This document shows positions 9,334-16,633 of a DNA stretch of 16,813 nt, piece after piece (position 1 is the first letter of the stretch; the number at the start of each line of letters is the position of its first letter). The notes under the pieces are model-generated. The model was not told the origin of the DNA, did not search any database, and worked only from the letters and a program-made list of their open reading frames with translations. The position numbers and the translations under genes are program-made. This DNA is from Flavobacteriaceae bacterium (lineage in GTDB: Bacteria > Bacteroidota > Bacteroidia > Flavobacteriales > Flavobacteriaceae): positions 1-16,813 of the forward strand of contig PAQB01000020.1 of assembly GCA_002709185.1 (NCBI GenBank), in the 5' to 3' direction.

Positions 9334-12048
9334 TTATAGTTGCTTGTCTCTTTGTCGCTGTTTATCGAATTTAAGATCGCTTAAAATGCTAGATCGGATT
9401 CCTATGAAGAAGTTCCAAGAACTTCTGTTGCTAAATGGTATCCAAGAAAAATTCATTCGCCAACTTTCTAAGTCACGCTCAAAACGCAATTGGGTATAGG
9501 TTACCCCTTTATTTTTGAAATCATAACCAGAAGATACCCCTACACTCCAGCGCGGAGACAATTCTACATCTCCAGAGAACATTAATGAATGTGACGATAT
9601 TTCATTTTGTCGCCTAGAATTATTGTAATTCAAGGCATAAGCCAGTCGAAGACTCCAAGGAAGTTTATATTTATACAAATCTGTAGGGGAGGGCTCTTTA
9701 GCGTCAGCAGCCTCACTAAACTGTTGATTTGCAAAATCTTGTGGTTTTCCAAATAAATCATCAGCACGGCCACCACTTCTTATGGATTCTTTTGAGCTGG
9801 CATCATTTGCATTTGAACCCTTGCCCTCAAATGAGTCGCTTGAAATGCTATACCCCATGGTTAGATTTGCAGTTGTTACACGAAACAAGCTCCCTCCATT
9901 ACTAATATTCAGCGTATTGATTTTTTGATTGTTATTATTTAACGCATAAGGGTCAAGGGTTGCTCCAAAATTGACGCTCATTTTATTGTCAAAAATCTGA
10001 GTACCTCCAGTCATTCTTAATGGACTCCAATTTAAAGAGTCGGCTGCTACGTTATAATTGGTAGAAAAGTTAAACGAATTCAATAAAAACACTTTCTTTG
10101 GCTCTGTTGCCGTACTGTCTTTGTCTCTAATTTTGGCCTCAATATTATTACTGAGAGAAAGTCCGATACTGCTTGAAAAACGATTACCGGGTGTACCAAA
10201 AAGGGATTGTTCAAATCGGGTATATTCGACTTCTTCCGATGTAATTCCATCGGCACTCACCACTTCGTATGTATCGTAATACTGATTAAATTCAGGATTG
10301 ATATTATAACTTACCGAAGGGCGCATGACATGCCGAATGGCTTGTATTTTTTTATCCTCTCCAAAATCAAACATACCATAAATCGTGGTTCCCAAACTGG
10401 TGCTAAAATTATAGGTAGTATATGAGTCAAATTCTTTCGACTGAACTGTGATAACCTCTTGATTGGATATGTCATAGTTTTTTTCAACAGTATTAAAGGA
10501 CCAGACGTGGTTTAAGTTGGTACTCGCGCTCATGCTGAAATATTTAAATAATTTAAAATTTGTACTTATTGGAATCGAATGTTGAACCCCAGTTTTTGCA
10601 TTTTCAAACATCTCTGGTTTAAAAAACAAAGAGTCGGTTGTTTGAATGCGGTTTTCACCGCGAACGTTGTATTGAAAATTAATGTTCTGAATGATTCCTT
10701 TTTTACTTCCCGTTTTTGGTGCTAATGGGAAAATTCGATCCACACTGGCTTGGAATGTAGGGAGTGTCATATTAATGGCTTTGGTATTTGTATTTTGAGA
10801 GTGAGTAGCTGTTACACTCATATTGACTTGAGGTTCCCCACGGAATGTTTTTGAATAAGAAACTGAGGACGCCAAAGTATTGTTCAAAAAGTTGGAATTA
10901 TTCAGTTGGTTGACAGATTGTCTAAAATACGTACTGCTGCCCAAATTAACTGAGGCTGAGAAACGAGAATTGGGATTTGATTTACTGTCCTGACTTTGGT
11001 TCCATCTCAGGTTGTAAATAACGCTTTTAGAGTAATCCGGAAAGCCCCGTTCACTGTTGATTAAATTTTCATACCTAAAGCTGATTCCCCCTCTAAATTT
11101 ATAACGTACAGCATAATTACTTTCTAAACGTAAACCATAGCTCCCGTTAGTGTAATAATCACCCAGGATGGCCAAATCGGCATAATCACTAATTGGAAAA
11201 TAATAGCCGCCATTTTGTAAAAAATAACCGCGTTCGTTCTGTTGTCCAAAAGAAGGAAAAATAACGCCAGAGGTTCGTTTGTTGGTCAGTGGGAAAAAAG
11301 CAAATGGCATACCAATGGGCGTGGGTACATCAGCAATAAACATATTGGTCAATCCTGTAACAATTTTTTTTCCTGGTACAACCTTAGCCTTTCTCAGTAA
11401 AAAGTAATATTCTGGATTTTCTTCATTTTGAGAGGTCGTAAATTTCGCTCGCTTTACAAAATACACAGAGTCGTTTTCTTTTTTACTCAACTCAGAAATG
11501 ATACGCCCCCCTTGCTGTTCCGTTTTAGAGTTCCATATCAATGCTTTTTTTGTTTTCATATTAAAAACAATCGAATCTGGCTCAACCACATCCGCACCTT
11601 GTTTGAATATGGGTTTTTGGGAATAAACCCCTGCACTGTCTTTTAAGCGTCCAGCATAAACAAGGTCATTGGCATAATCAATCACAATGACTCCGGATTG
11701 AATATCCATATCTTGATATTTAATTTGGGCTTCATTGTAAAGGAATATTTGTTTCGTTTTTTGATTCACGGAAGTGTAGTCTTTGGCTGTATAATTGACA
11801 GTAGCTTCTAAAAAACTCTTGGGTTTTGAAATGCTATCATTGATAATGGAATCTACAACAACTGTATCAGCTTTCAATACAGCATTACTATTTTTAACTG
11901 TTGATTGTTGCAGTGAATCCAAGTTTGATTCTATTGGATTTTCACGAACTGTATTTTCTTTGTTAGAGCGGTCCTGCGCATACCCAAAAATGTTTGTAAG
12001 CATTGTAAAACTTGCGTAAAAAAGTATTTGAAAGAGAGTTGTTTTCAA
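9334..12048 (-). CDS. lptD: LptD-like LPS-assembly outer-membrane protein
   Basis: Outer-membrane beta-barrel that inserts lipopolysaccharide into the outer leaflet (Lpt pathway). It is 904 aa. A signal peptide ends near FGYAQD (about residue 25). A low-complexity linker is followed by an OstA/LptA-like periplasmic jelly-roll region around residues 80-215, with LYNEAQIKYQDMDIQSG and VIDYANDLVYAG. The translocon/barrel part opens with the family motif VPTPIGMPFAFFPLTNKRTSG and runs as alternating aromatic beta strands to the C terminus, which ends in the basic KFDKQRQRDKQL. By eye the whole protein has no cysteine, unlike enterobacterial LptD with its interdomain disulfides. The start is TTG 12048; no ATG lies between a predicted -7 box and the signal peptide, and the frame is also open further upstream. 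ridA follows 10 bp downstream; the amidase gene is divergent. Confidence 0.9.
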   Translation of the reverse strand: MKTTLFQILFYASFTMLTNIFGYAQDRSNKENTVRENPIESNLDSLQQSTVKNSNAVLKADTVVVDSIINDSISKPKSFLEATVNYTAKDYTSVNQKTKQIFLYNEAQIKYQDMDIQSGVIVIDYANDLVYAGRLKDSAGVYSQKPIFKQGADVVEPDSIVFNMKTKKALIWNSKTEQQGGRIISELSKKENDSVYFVKRAKFTTSQNEENPEYYFLLRKAKVVPGKKIVTGLTNMFIADVPTPIGMPFAFFPLTNKRTSGVIFPSFGQQNERGYFLQNGGYYFPISDYADLAILGDYYTNGSYGLRLESNYAVRYKFRGGISFRYENLINSERGFPDYSKSVIYNLRWNQSQDSKSNPNSRFSASVNLGSSTYFRQSVNQLNNSNFLNNTLASSVSYSKTFRGEPQVNMSVTATHSQNTNTKAINMTLPTFQASVDRIFPLAPKTGSKKGIIQNINFQYNVRGENRIQTTDSLFFKPEMFENAKTGVQHSIPISTNFKLFKYFSMSASTNLNHVWSFNTVEKNYDISNQEVITVQSKEFDSYTTYNFSTSLGTTIYGMFDFGEDKKIQAIRHVMRPSVSYNINPEFNQYYDTYEVVSADGITSEEVEYTRFEQSLFGTPGNRFSSSIGLSLSNNIEAKIRDKDSTATEPKKVFLLNSFNFSTNYNVAADSLNWSPLRMTGGTQIFDNKMSVNFGATLDPYALNNNNQKINTLNISNGGSLFRVTTANLTMGYSISSDSFEGKGSNANDASSKESIRSGGRADDLFGKPQDFANQQFSEAADAKEPSPTDLYKYKLPWSLRLAYALNYNNSRRQNEISSHSLMFSGDVELSPRWSVGVSSGYDFKNKGVTYTQLRFERDLESWRMNFSWIPFSNRSSWNFFIGIRSSILSDLKFDKQRQRDKQL

Positions 12049-12095
12049 CGCTTTTAGGTGTATTTTTGTTTTGTTTGGCTCGGTTTTTGAAAAAT

Positions 12096-12103
12096 CAAAA
12101 TTA
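12096..12103 (-). promoter_or_regulatory. Putative -7 promoter box for lptD-ridA
   Basis: On the minus strand this reads TAATTTTG, a perfect TAnnTTTG. Transcription would begin around 12089, about 40 nt before the TTG 12048 start. The leader contains no ATG, which supports TTG initiation. No clear TTTG -33 box is present at the expected distance, so confidence is limited. I found no convincing promoter for the divergent amidase in the same 116-bp region. Confidence 0.35.
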
Positions 12104-12164
12104 CATATATTTTTTTGTGATTTAATGTTTAAAATGTCCCCGCGCTTTAAAGTAATTGATTATA

Positions 12165-13244
12165 ATGCAAATTAAATCTTTTTTCACAATCTTATTGTGT
12201 TTTTTTGGATTGATTACCAAAGCACAACTCAAAAACGATACCAAATCTTTTGTGGTGGTCTTAGACGCAGGCCATGGTGGCAAAGATCCTGGTCGGCCAA
12301 CGTCATATGGTTACAAAGAAAAAGACATTGCCTTGGACATTGTTTTGAAAGTTGGTAAAAATCTTGAATCTGTTCCGGGTGTCTCTGTTATCTACACACG
12401 AAAAACCGATATTTTTTTAGAATTAAGGGAACGTGCAACTATAGCCAACAAGGCTGATGCCGATTTGTTTGTTTCCGTGCATTGCAACGCTCATGACTCT
12501 CAAGCCCATGGTACTGAAACCTATGTTCTTGGCCTTCACAGAAATGACTCGAACTTCAAAGTCGCACAAAAGGAAAATGAAGTTATTTTTTTAGAAAAAG
12601 ACTACGAAAAAAACTATGAAGGCTTTGATCCTACTTCTCCAGAATCTTTTATTGGCTTAACCTTGTTGCAAGAAGACTATTTAGACCAGAGCATTTTATT
12701 GGCCAGCACCATACAAAAGAATTTTACAGAAACTTTAAAACGGAAAAACAGAGGAGTAAAGCAAGCCGGTTTTTGGGTGCTTCACAATACCTACATGCCT
12801 AGTGTCTTGGTTGAAACGGGTTTTATTACCAACAAAAAAGAAGGAGATTACCTCAATTCTAAACGCGGTAAAATTGAAGTTTCTAAAAGTATTTCGGATG
12901 CAATTTTAAGTTATAAATCAATTCTTAATCCAGACATTGATATCCTCGAGACTCCAATTTCAACTCCATTAGAAACTGCGAACATTATCTTTAAAGTCCA
13001 AATTGCTGCCAGCTCAAAAAAATTGGCTTTAAAGCCCTACAATTTTAATGGGCTTGACGAGTTAAGCCGTAAAAAAAAGGGTAAAATATGGCGTTATTTT
13101 TACGGAGAAACAAAAGATTACAATCAGGCAGTTATAATGAAAGATATGGTCGTTTCACGTGGCTACACTACTGCTTTTGTAGTGGCCTATCTAAATGGTG
13201 ATAGGATTTCGATTGAAAATGCCATAAAAACTAAAAATAATTAG
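12165..13244 (+). CDS. N-acetylmuramoyl-L-alanine amidase (Amidase_3) with SPOR-like C-terminal domain
   Basis: Zinc hydrolase that cleaves the bond between N-acetylmuramic acid and the stem peptide, probably in cell separation or wall turnover in the periplasm. I chose ATG 12165 rather than TTG 12156 because it gives a clean signal peptide (MQIKSFFTILLCFFGLITKAQ) and a 359-aa product. Zinc ligands are visible: H37 in LDAGHGGKDPG, E52 in YKEKDIAL and H106 in VSVHCNAH. The catalytic Glu is E217 in VLVETGFITN. The last ~85 residues (FKVQIAASSKKL to AFVVAYLNGDRI) look like a SPOR-type domain, which binds denuded septal glycan and would target the enzyme to division sites. An insertion follows the third zinc motif (residues ~112-165), as in AmiC-like enzymes with a regulatory helix. 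It lies 54 bp before the MlaD gene and is divergent from lptD. Confidence 0.92.
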   Translation: MQIKSFFTILLCFFGLITKAQLKNDTKSFVVVLDAGHGGKDPGRPTSYGYKEKDIALDIVLKVGKNLESVPGVSVIYTRKTDIFLELRERATIANKADADLFVSVHCNAHDSQAHGTETYVLGLHRNDSNFKVAQKENEVIFLEKDYEKNYEGFDPTSPESFIGLTLLQEDYLDQSILLASTIQKNFTETLKRKNRGVKQAGFWVLHNTYMPSVLVETGFITNKKEGDYLNSKRGKIEVSKSISDAILSYKSILNPDIDILETPISTPLETANIIFKVQIAASSKKLALKPYNFNGLDELSRKKKGKIWRYFYGETKDYNQAVIMKDMVVSRGYTTAFVVAYLNGDRISIENAIKTKNN

Positions 13245-13268
13245 CCTTCAATTTTATAAATTAATTAT

Positions 13269-13276
13269 TAGATTTG
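13269..13276 (+). promoter_or_regulatory. Possible internal -7 box before the MlaD-family gene
   Basis: TAGATTTG matches TAnnTTTG and lies 22 bp upstream of the MlaD start, in the 54-bp gap after the amidase. No TTTG is found at the -33 position, so this may be chance; the gene could equally be read from the amidase promoter. Confidence 0.22.
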
Positions 13277-13298
13277 TAGTGCTTCTAAAACAAAAATA

Positions 13299-14273
13299 TT
13301 GAAAAAAACAAAAGAAATTAAAACAGCAATTTTGGTCCTATCGGGAATCTTGTTGTTCATTTTTATTTTCAACTACCTCAAAGGAGAAAACCTTTTGAGT
13401 AGCTCCCGTGAAATAACGGCTGTTTACTCAAATGTTGAGGGCTTGGCCATATCTTCGGCTGTTACCATCAATGGACATAAAGTTGGAAAAGTTCAAGACA
13501 TTATGTTTGCTGATGATGGTAGTGGGATGTTGAGGGTTTCCATGCTAATAGAAAGTGATTTTAAATTTTCAAAAAACAGCAGTGCGCAATTGTATGAATC
13601 CGGACTTATAGGCGGTAAAGCCATTGCCATTATTCCTGCCAATGACGGTGGCGAAGATGTTGAGTCTGGCGATGTTTTGAGATCTGAGATAAAACCAGGT
13701 TTGACAGAACTTGTAAATCAACGTTTAACCCCACTGCAAGAAAAAATTGAGTCTGTGATGTTGAGTGCCGATACATTGCTAAACAACATCAACAGTATTT
13801 TTGATGAAGAAACAAAGTCAAACATAAAAGGGAGTATATTTCAGTTGGAAAAGACCATTAGTTCTTTTGAAAAAACTTCTAATGCACTTCAAACACTCTT
13901 GGAAAATAATGAGGAATCTGTTACCACCACTTTGGGAAATTTTAGTACAATTTCAGAAGACTTGTCAGAAGTGAGCGCCTCACTTTCTGAAGCAGACCTA
14001 GCAGAAACAATTGCAGGCTTACAGTCCACAATCACAAACTTCGACACGCTCTTGTCAAACATTGAACAAGGTGAGGGTTCTGTTGGTAAGCTCATGAAAG
14101 ACGAGGCATTGTATAATAATTTAGAAGGGGCTTTAGGCCAATTGGAAGCTTTGTTAGAGGATATGAAATTAAATCCCAAACGTTATGTGCATTTTTCATT
14201 ATTTGGAAAAAAGAACAAACCCTATGTTTCCGAAAAATCAGTTGAAGAATCAAGTGAGGAATCAAAAAACTAA
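13299..14273 (+). CDS. MlaD-family (MCE domain) lipid-transport protein
   Basis: Substrate-binding component of an Mla-type phospholipid transport system between inner and outer membranes. It is 324 aa. One N-terminal membrane helix (residues ~9-26, TAILVLSGILLFIFIFNYL) anchors it. A single MCE/MlaD domain follows at about 37-115, with ITAVYSNVEGLAISSAVTING and KVGKVQDIMF. SSAQLYESGLIGGKAIAI carries the typical beta-barrel loop. From ~130 to ~255 comes a long, probably coiled-coil region (LTELVNQRLTPLQEKIESV onward). The tail has GSVGKLMKDEALYNNL and DMKLNPKRYVHFSLFGKK, recognisable in Bacteroidota MlaD proteins. The start is TTG 13299 after an A-rich leader; the next in-frame starts would remove the anchor. 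No MlaE permease or MlaF ATPase gene is near, so partners must be encoded elsewhere. The Fe-S gene follows after 9 bp. Confidence 0.92.
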   Translation: MKKTKEIKTAILVLSGILLFIFIFNYLKGENLLSSSREITAVYSNVEGLAISSAVTINGHKVGKVQDIMFADDGSGMLRVSMLIESDFKFSKNSSAQLYESGLIGGKAIAIIPANDGGEDVESGDVLRSEIKPGLTELVNQRLTPLQEKIESVMLSADTLLNNINSIFDEETKSNIKGSIFQLEKTISSFEKTSNALQTLLENNEESVTTTLGNFSTISEDLSEVSASLSEADLAETIAGLQSTITNFDTLLSNIEQGEGSVGKLMKDEALYNNLEGALGQLEALLEDMKLNPKRYVHFSLFGKKNKPYVSEKSVEESSEESKN

Positions 14274-14282
14274 TCACTATTT

Positions 14283-15575
14283 ATGACGTTTTTGCCAAAT
14301 ATTATTTTTGGACTCCTTTTAGCTGCTGGCATTGGTTTTTTTGTGCGAAATATCCAGAAGCTTAAGCGAAATATTAAACTGGGAGTCGATAAACCAGTAG
14401 TGGGATCTCGCAAACAACGATGGGTGAATATGACACGTATTGCCTTGGGGCAGAGTAAGATGGTCAGGCGTCCAATATCAGGACTTTTACATATCATCGT
14501 ATACATTGGATTTGTCATTATCAATATTGAAGTTTTAGAAATTGTAATTGATGGTCTTTTTGGAACCCACCGTATTTTTTCTTCCATAGGCCCTTTGTAC
14601 GGAATCTTAATCGGGACTTTTGAAATTCTAGCACTTTTAGTTTTTGTGGCCGTTATTTTCTTTTGGACTCGTAGAAATGTCATGCAGCTTAAACGTTTTT
14701 TGAGTCCCGAAATGAAAGGCTGGCCCAAACGAGATGCCAATCTTATCATTTATTTTGAAATTATCCTTATGGGGCTTTTTATCACCATGAATGCCACAGA
14801 TGTAGAATTCCAGGCCATGGGTTCAGGTAATATCGTTAGCGGATTTGTTGCGCCGTGGTTTGAGGGAATGCCATTGCATGCCATAGAAAGAACTGCTTGG
14901 TGGCTTCACATTATTGGGATTTTAATCTTCCTGAATTATTTGTACTATTCAAAACATTTGCACATTATTTTGGCCTTTCCAAACACCTATTTTGGCAGTT
15001 TAGAACCCAATGGACAATTAAACAACCTTGAGTCTGTGACCAATGAAGTCAAGTTAATGATGGATCCCGATGCCGATCCGTATGCAGTTCCAGAAGATGG
15101 CGCTGAGGATCCAGAAAAATTTGGAGTCAGTGATGTTTTTGATTTGAACAGAATTCAATTGCTCAATGCCTACACTTGTACAGAGTGTGGTCGCTGTACT
15201 AGCGAATGTCCCGCAAATCAAACCGGCAAGAAATTATCACCTCGAAAGATCATGATGGATACCCGTGACCGCTTGCAAGAAGTGGCAAAAAACATTAACA
15301 ACAATAAAGGAAAGTTTATTTCTGATGGCAAACAACTCCTCGGTAATTATATCAGCAATGAAGAAATTTGGGCTTGTACGAGCTGCAATGCTTGTGTTGA
15401 GGCATGCCCTGTAAGCATTAATCCACTATCTATTATTCTAGATTTACGCCGCTATCTTGTCATGGAACAAAGCGCAGCGCCAGTGGAACTCAACAATATG
15501 ATGACCAATATAGAAAATAACGGCGCTCCATGGCCGTACAACCAAATGGACCGATTAAACTGGAATAACGAATAA
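14283..15575 (+). CDS. Membrane (Fe-S)-binding protein with two 4Fe-4S clusters (HdrC/HdrE-like fusion)
   Basis: A 430-aa membrane electron carrier. The N-terminal ~250 residues hold about five hydrophobic helices (near 4-22, 64-86, 99-126, 153-173 and 203-224), resembling the cytochrome-b-like gamma subunit of respiratory nitrate reductase and HdrE. Histidines inside helices (GLLHIIVYIGF, WWLHIIGIL) could ligate b haem. The soluble C-terminal part carries two ferredoxin motifs, C299-C302-C305-C309 (CTECGRCTSECP) and C365-C368-C371-C375 (CTSCNACVEACP), each with four Cys and a trailing Pro. In the family such proteins pass electrons between a quinone or haem site and a CCG-domain partner. The CCG gene two positions downstream supplies that partner. 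The physiological substrate is not evident; comparable modules serve lactate, glycerol-3-phosphate, ETF or thiol/disulfide chemistry. ATG 14283 follows the MlaD stop by 9 bp. Confidence 0.88.
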   Translation: MTFLPNIIFGLLLAAGIGFFVRNIQKLKRNIKLGVDKPVVGSRKQRWVNMTRIALGQSKMVRRPISGLLHIIVYIGFVIINIEVLEIVIDGLFGTHRIFSSIGPLYGILIGTFEILALLVFVAVIFFWTRRNVMQLKRFLSPEMKGWPKRDANLIIYFEIILMGLFITMNATDVEFQAMGSGNIVSGFVAPWFEGMPLHAIERTAWWLHIIGILIFLNYLYYSKHLHIILAFPNTYFGSLEPNGQLNNLESVTNEVKLMMDPDADPYAVPEDGAEDPEKFGVSDVFDLNRIQLLNAYTCTECGRCTSECPANQTGKKLSPRKIMMDTRDRLQEVAKNINNNKGKFISDGKQLLGNYISNEEIWACTSCNACVEACPVSINPLSIILDLRRYLVMEQSAAPVELNNMMTNIENNGAPWPYNQMDRLNWNNE

Positions 15576-15589
15576 ATTAAATTATAAAA

Positions 15590-16036
15590 ATGAAACGAGA
15601 AGAAGCAGACGCATTATTACATCAAAAAGTTGAAGAAGGAGAACTGATAAGTCCTGTCTTACCAGAGGGTGTCAAAAATTATTTAATTGACATTGACGGA
15701 ACCATTACCGAGGACGTTCCCAATGAAGAACCCGAACGTATGGCCACTTGTCTTCCTTTTGAAGATGCCAAAAAAACCTGTAATAAATGGTACGCAGAAG
15801 GCCATATGATTTGTTTTTTTACCTCGCGAACAGAAGAGCATAGAATGGTGACTGAAACTTGGTTGAAAAAATATGGTTTCAATTACCACACTTTATTGAT
15901 GGGCAAACCACGAGGTGGTAACTACCACTGGATTGATAACCATTTGGTAAAAGCTACTCGATACAGAGGAAAGTTTACAGACTTAGTAGAAAAAGAAGTT
16001 ACCATTCAAGTTTTTGACGACGGAAAAAACGAATAA
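15590..16036 (+). CDS. HAD-like putative phosphatase, substrate unknown
   Basis: A 148-aa cytosolic protein with compact HAD-superfamily motifs. Motif I is LIDIDGTI with nucleophile D34 and general acid D36. Motif II is the Thr/Ser in FFTSRTEEH (T78/S79). Motif III is a Lys in MGKPRGGNYHWIDNH (K106), with D116 in IDNH as a plausible motif IV acid. There is little room for a cap domain, so it resembles capless HAD enzymes acting on large or macromolecular substrates. Genes of this type are sometimes given sugar-phosphate isomerase names, which these motifs do not support. It lies 14 bp after the membrane Fe-S gene and 15 bp before the CCG gene, so all three are almost certainly one transcript. 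No targeting signal or membrane segment is visible. The function within the redox module is unknown. Confidence 0.78.
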   Translation: MKREEADALLHQKVEEGELISPVLPEGVKNYLIDIDGTITEDVPNEEPERMATCLPFEDAKKTCNKWYAEGHMICFFTSRTEEHRMVTETWLKKYGFNYHTLLMGKPRGGNYHWIDNHLVKATRYRGKFTDLVEKEVTIQVFDDGKNE

Positions 16037-16051
16037 AAATGAAATAAACAA

Positions 16052-16633
16052 ATGAAAGAAGCACTAAAAGTACCCACCATGGCCGAATTGCACGCACAGG
16101 GAATTTCCCCTGAAGTTTTGTTTTGGGTTGGTTGTGCTGGAAGTTTTGATGATAGAGCCAAAAAAATCACTAAGGCTCTTGTTAAAATCATGCACAGTGC
16201 TAAGGTTTCATTTGCAGTTTTGGGGACCGAAGAAAGTTGTACCGGAGACCCTGCTAAACGTGCTGGCAATGAGTTTTTATTTCAAATGCAAGCGGTCACT
16301 AACATTGAAGTAATGAATTTATATGAAGTAAAAAAAATAGTTACTGCCTGTCCACACTGTTTCAATACCATTAAAAACGAATATCCCTCTTTGGGTGGGC
16401 GTTATGAGGTTGTACACCACACCCAGTTTTTGAAAAGCCTTCTAGAGGACGGTAGACTCACTATTGAGGGTGGTCAATTTAGAGGTAAACGCATTACTTT
16501 CCATGACCCTTGTTATTTGGGGCGTGCCAATAACATTTATGAAGCCCCTAGAGATTTGATTAAAAAATTGGATGCCCAGCTAGTAGAAATGAAAAAAACA
16601 ACGCAGTCTTTGTTGATGCGGGTGTTTGGTTAA
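16052..16633 (+). pseudogene. CCG-domain (Fe-S)-binding protein (HdrB/HdrD-like), interrupted near its C terminus
   Basis: Partner of the membrane Fe-S protein: a CCG-domain subunit of the heterodisulfide-reductase type, expected to bind a non-cubane Fe-S cluster. The first CCG domain is intact, with C28 (FWVGCAGSFDDR), C63 (EESCTGDP) and C100/C103 (TACPHCFNT). The second begins with C154 (FHDPCYLGRANN) and runs normally to about residue 181 (LVEMK). The family then continues to a Cys-Cys-Gly motif and ~70 more residues, for a total near 260 aa. Here the homology ends and a short unrelated tail (TTQSLLMRVFG) leads to a stop at 16633. The same DNA in another frame encodes sarcosine oxidase. 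The essential second CCG cysteines are missing, so as it stands the product could not assemble its cluster. Most likely the gene is whole in the organism and broken only at this sequence end. Confidence 0.85.
16591..16603. other. Junction between unrelated sequences (probable chimera breakpoint)
   Basis: Homology to the CCG-domain gene ends and homology to the sarcosine oxidase alpha subunit begins within this interval, at a run of seven A followed by CAACG. The two coding sequences overlap here by about 10 bases of A-rich sequence that fits both, so the exact breakpoint cannot be fixed. No inverted repeat, target duplication or transposase sequence is present. Confidence 0.75.

Noticed and set aside
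12156..12164. TTG 12156 as an upstream start of the amidase
   Set aside because: ATG 12165 lies only three codons downstream, directly begins a canonical signal peptide, and is the stronger initiation codon.
14270..14749. 159-codon minus-strand open frame
   Set aside because: It lies wholly antisense to the 5' part of the clearly real membrane Fe-S gene; its hydrophobic, basic composition is a mirror of membrane-helix codons.
16589..16633. Simple frameshift in the poly-A run as the cause of the truncated CCG gene
   Set aside because: No alternative frame resumes the family's Cys-Cys-Gly motif; the frame that stays open encodes an unrelated protein, so bases are replaced rather than gained or lost.
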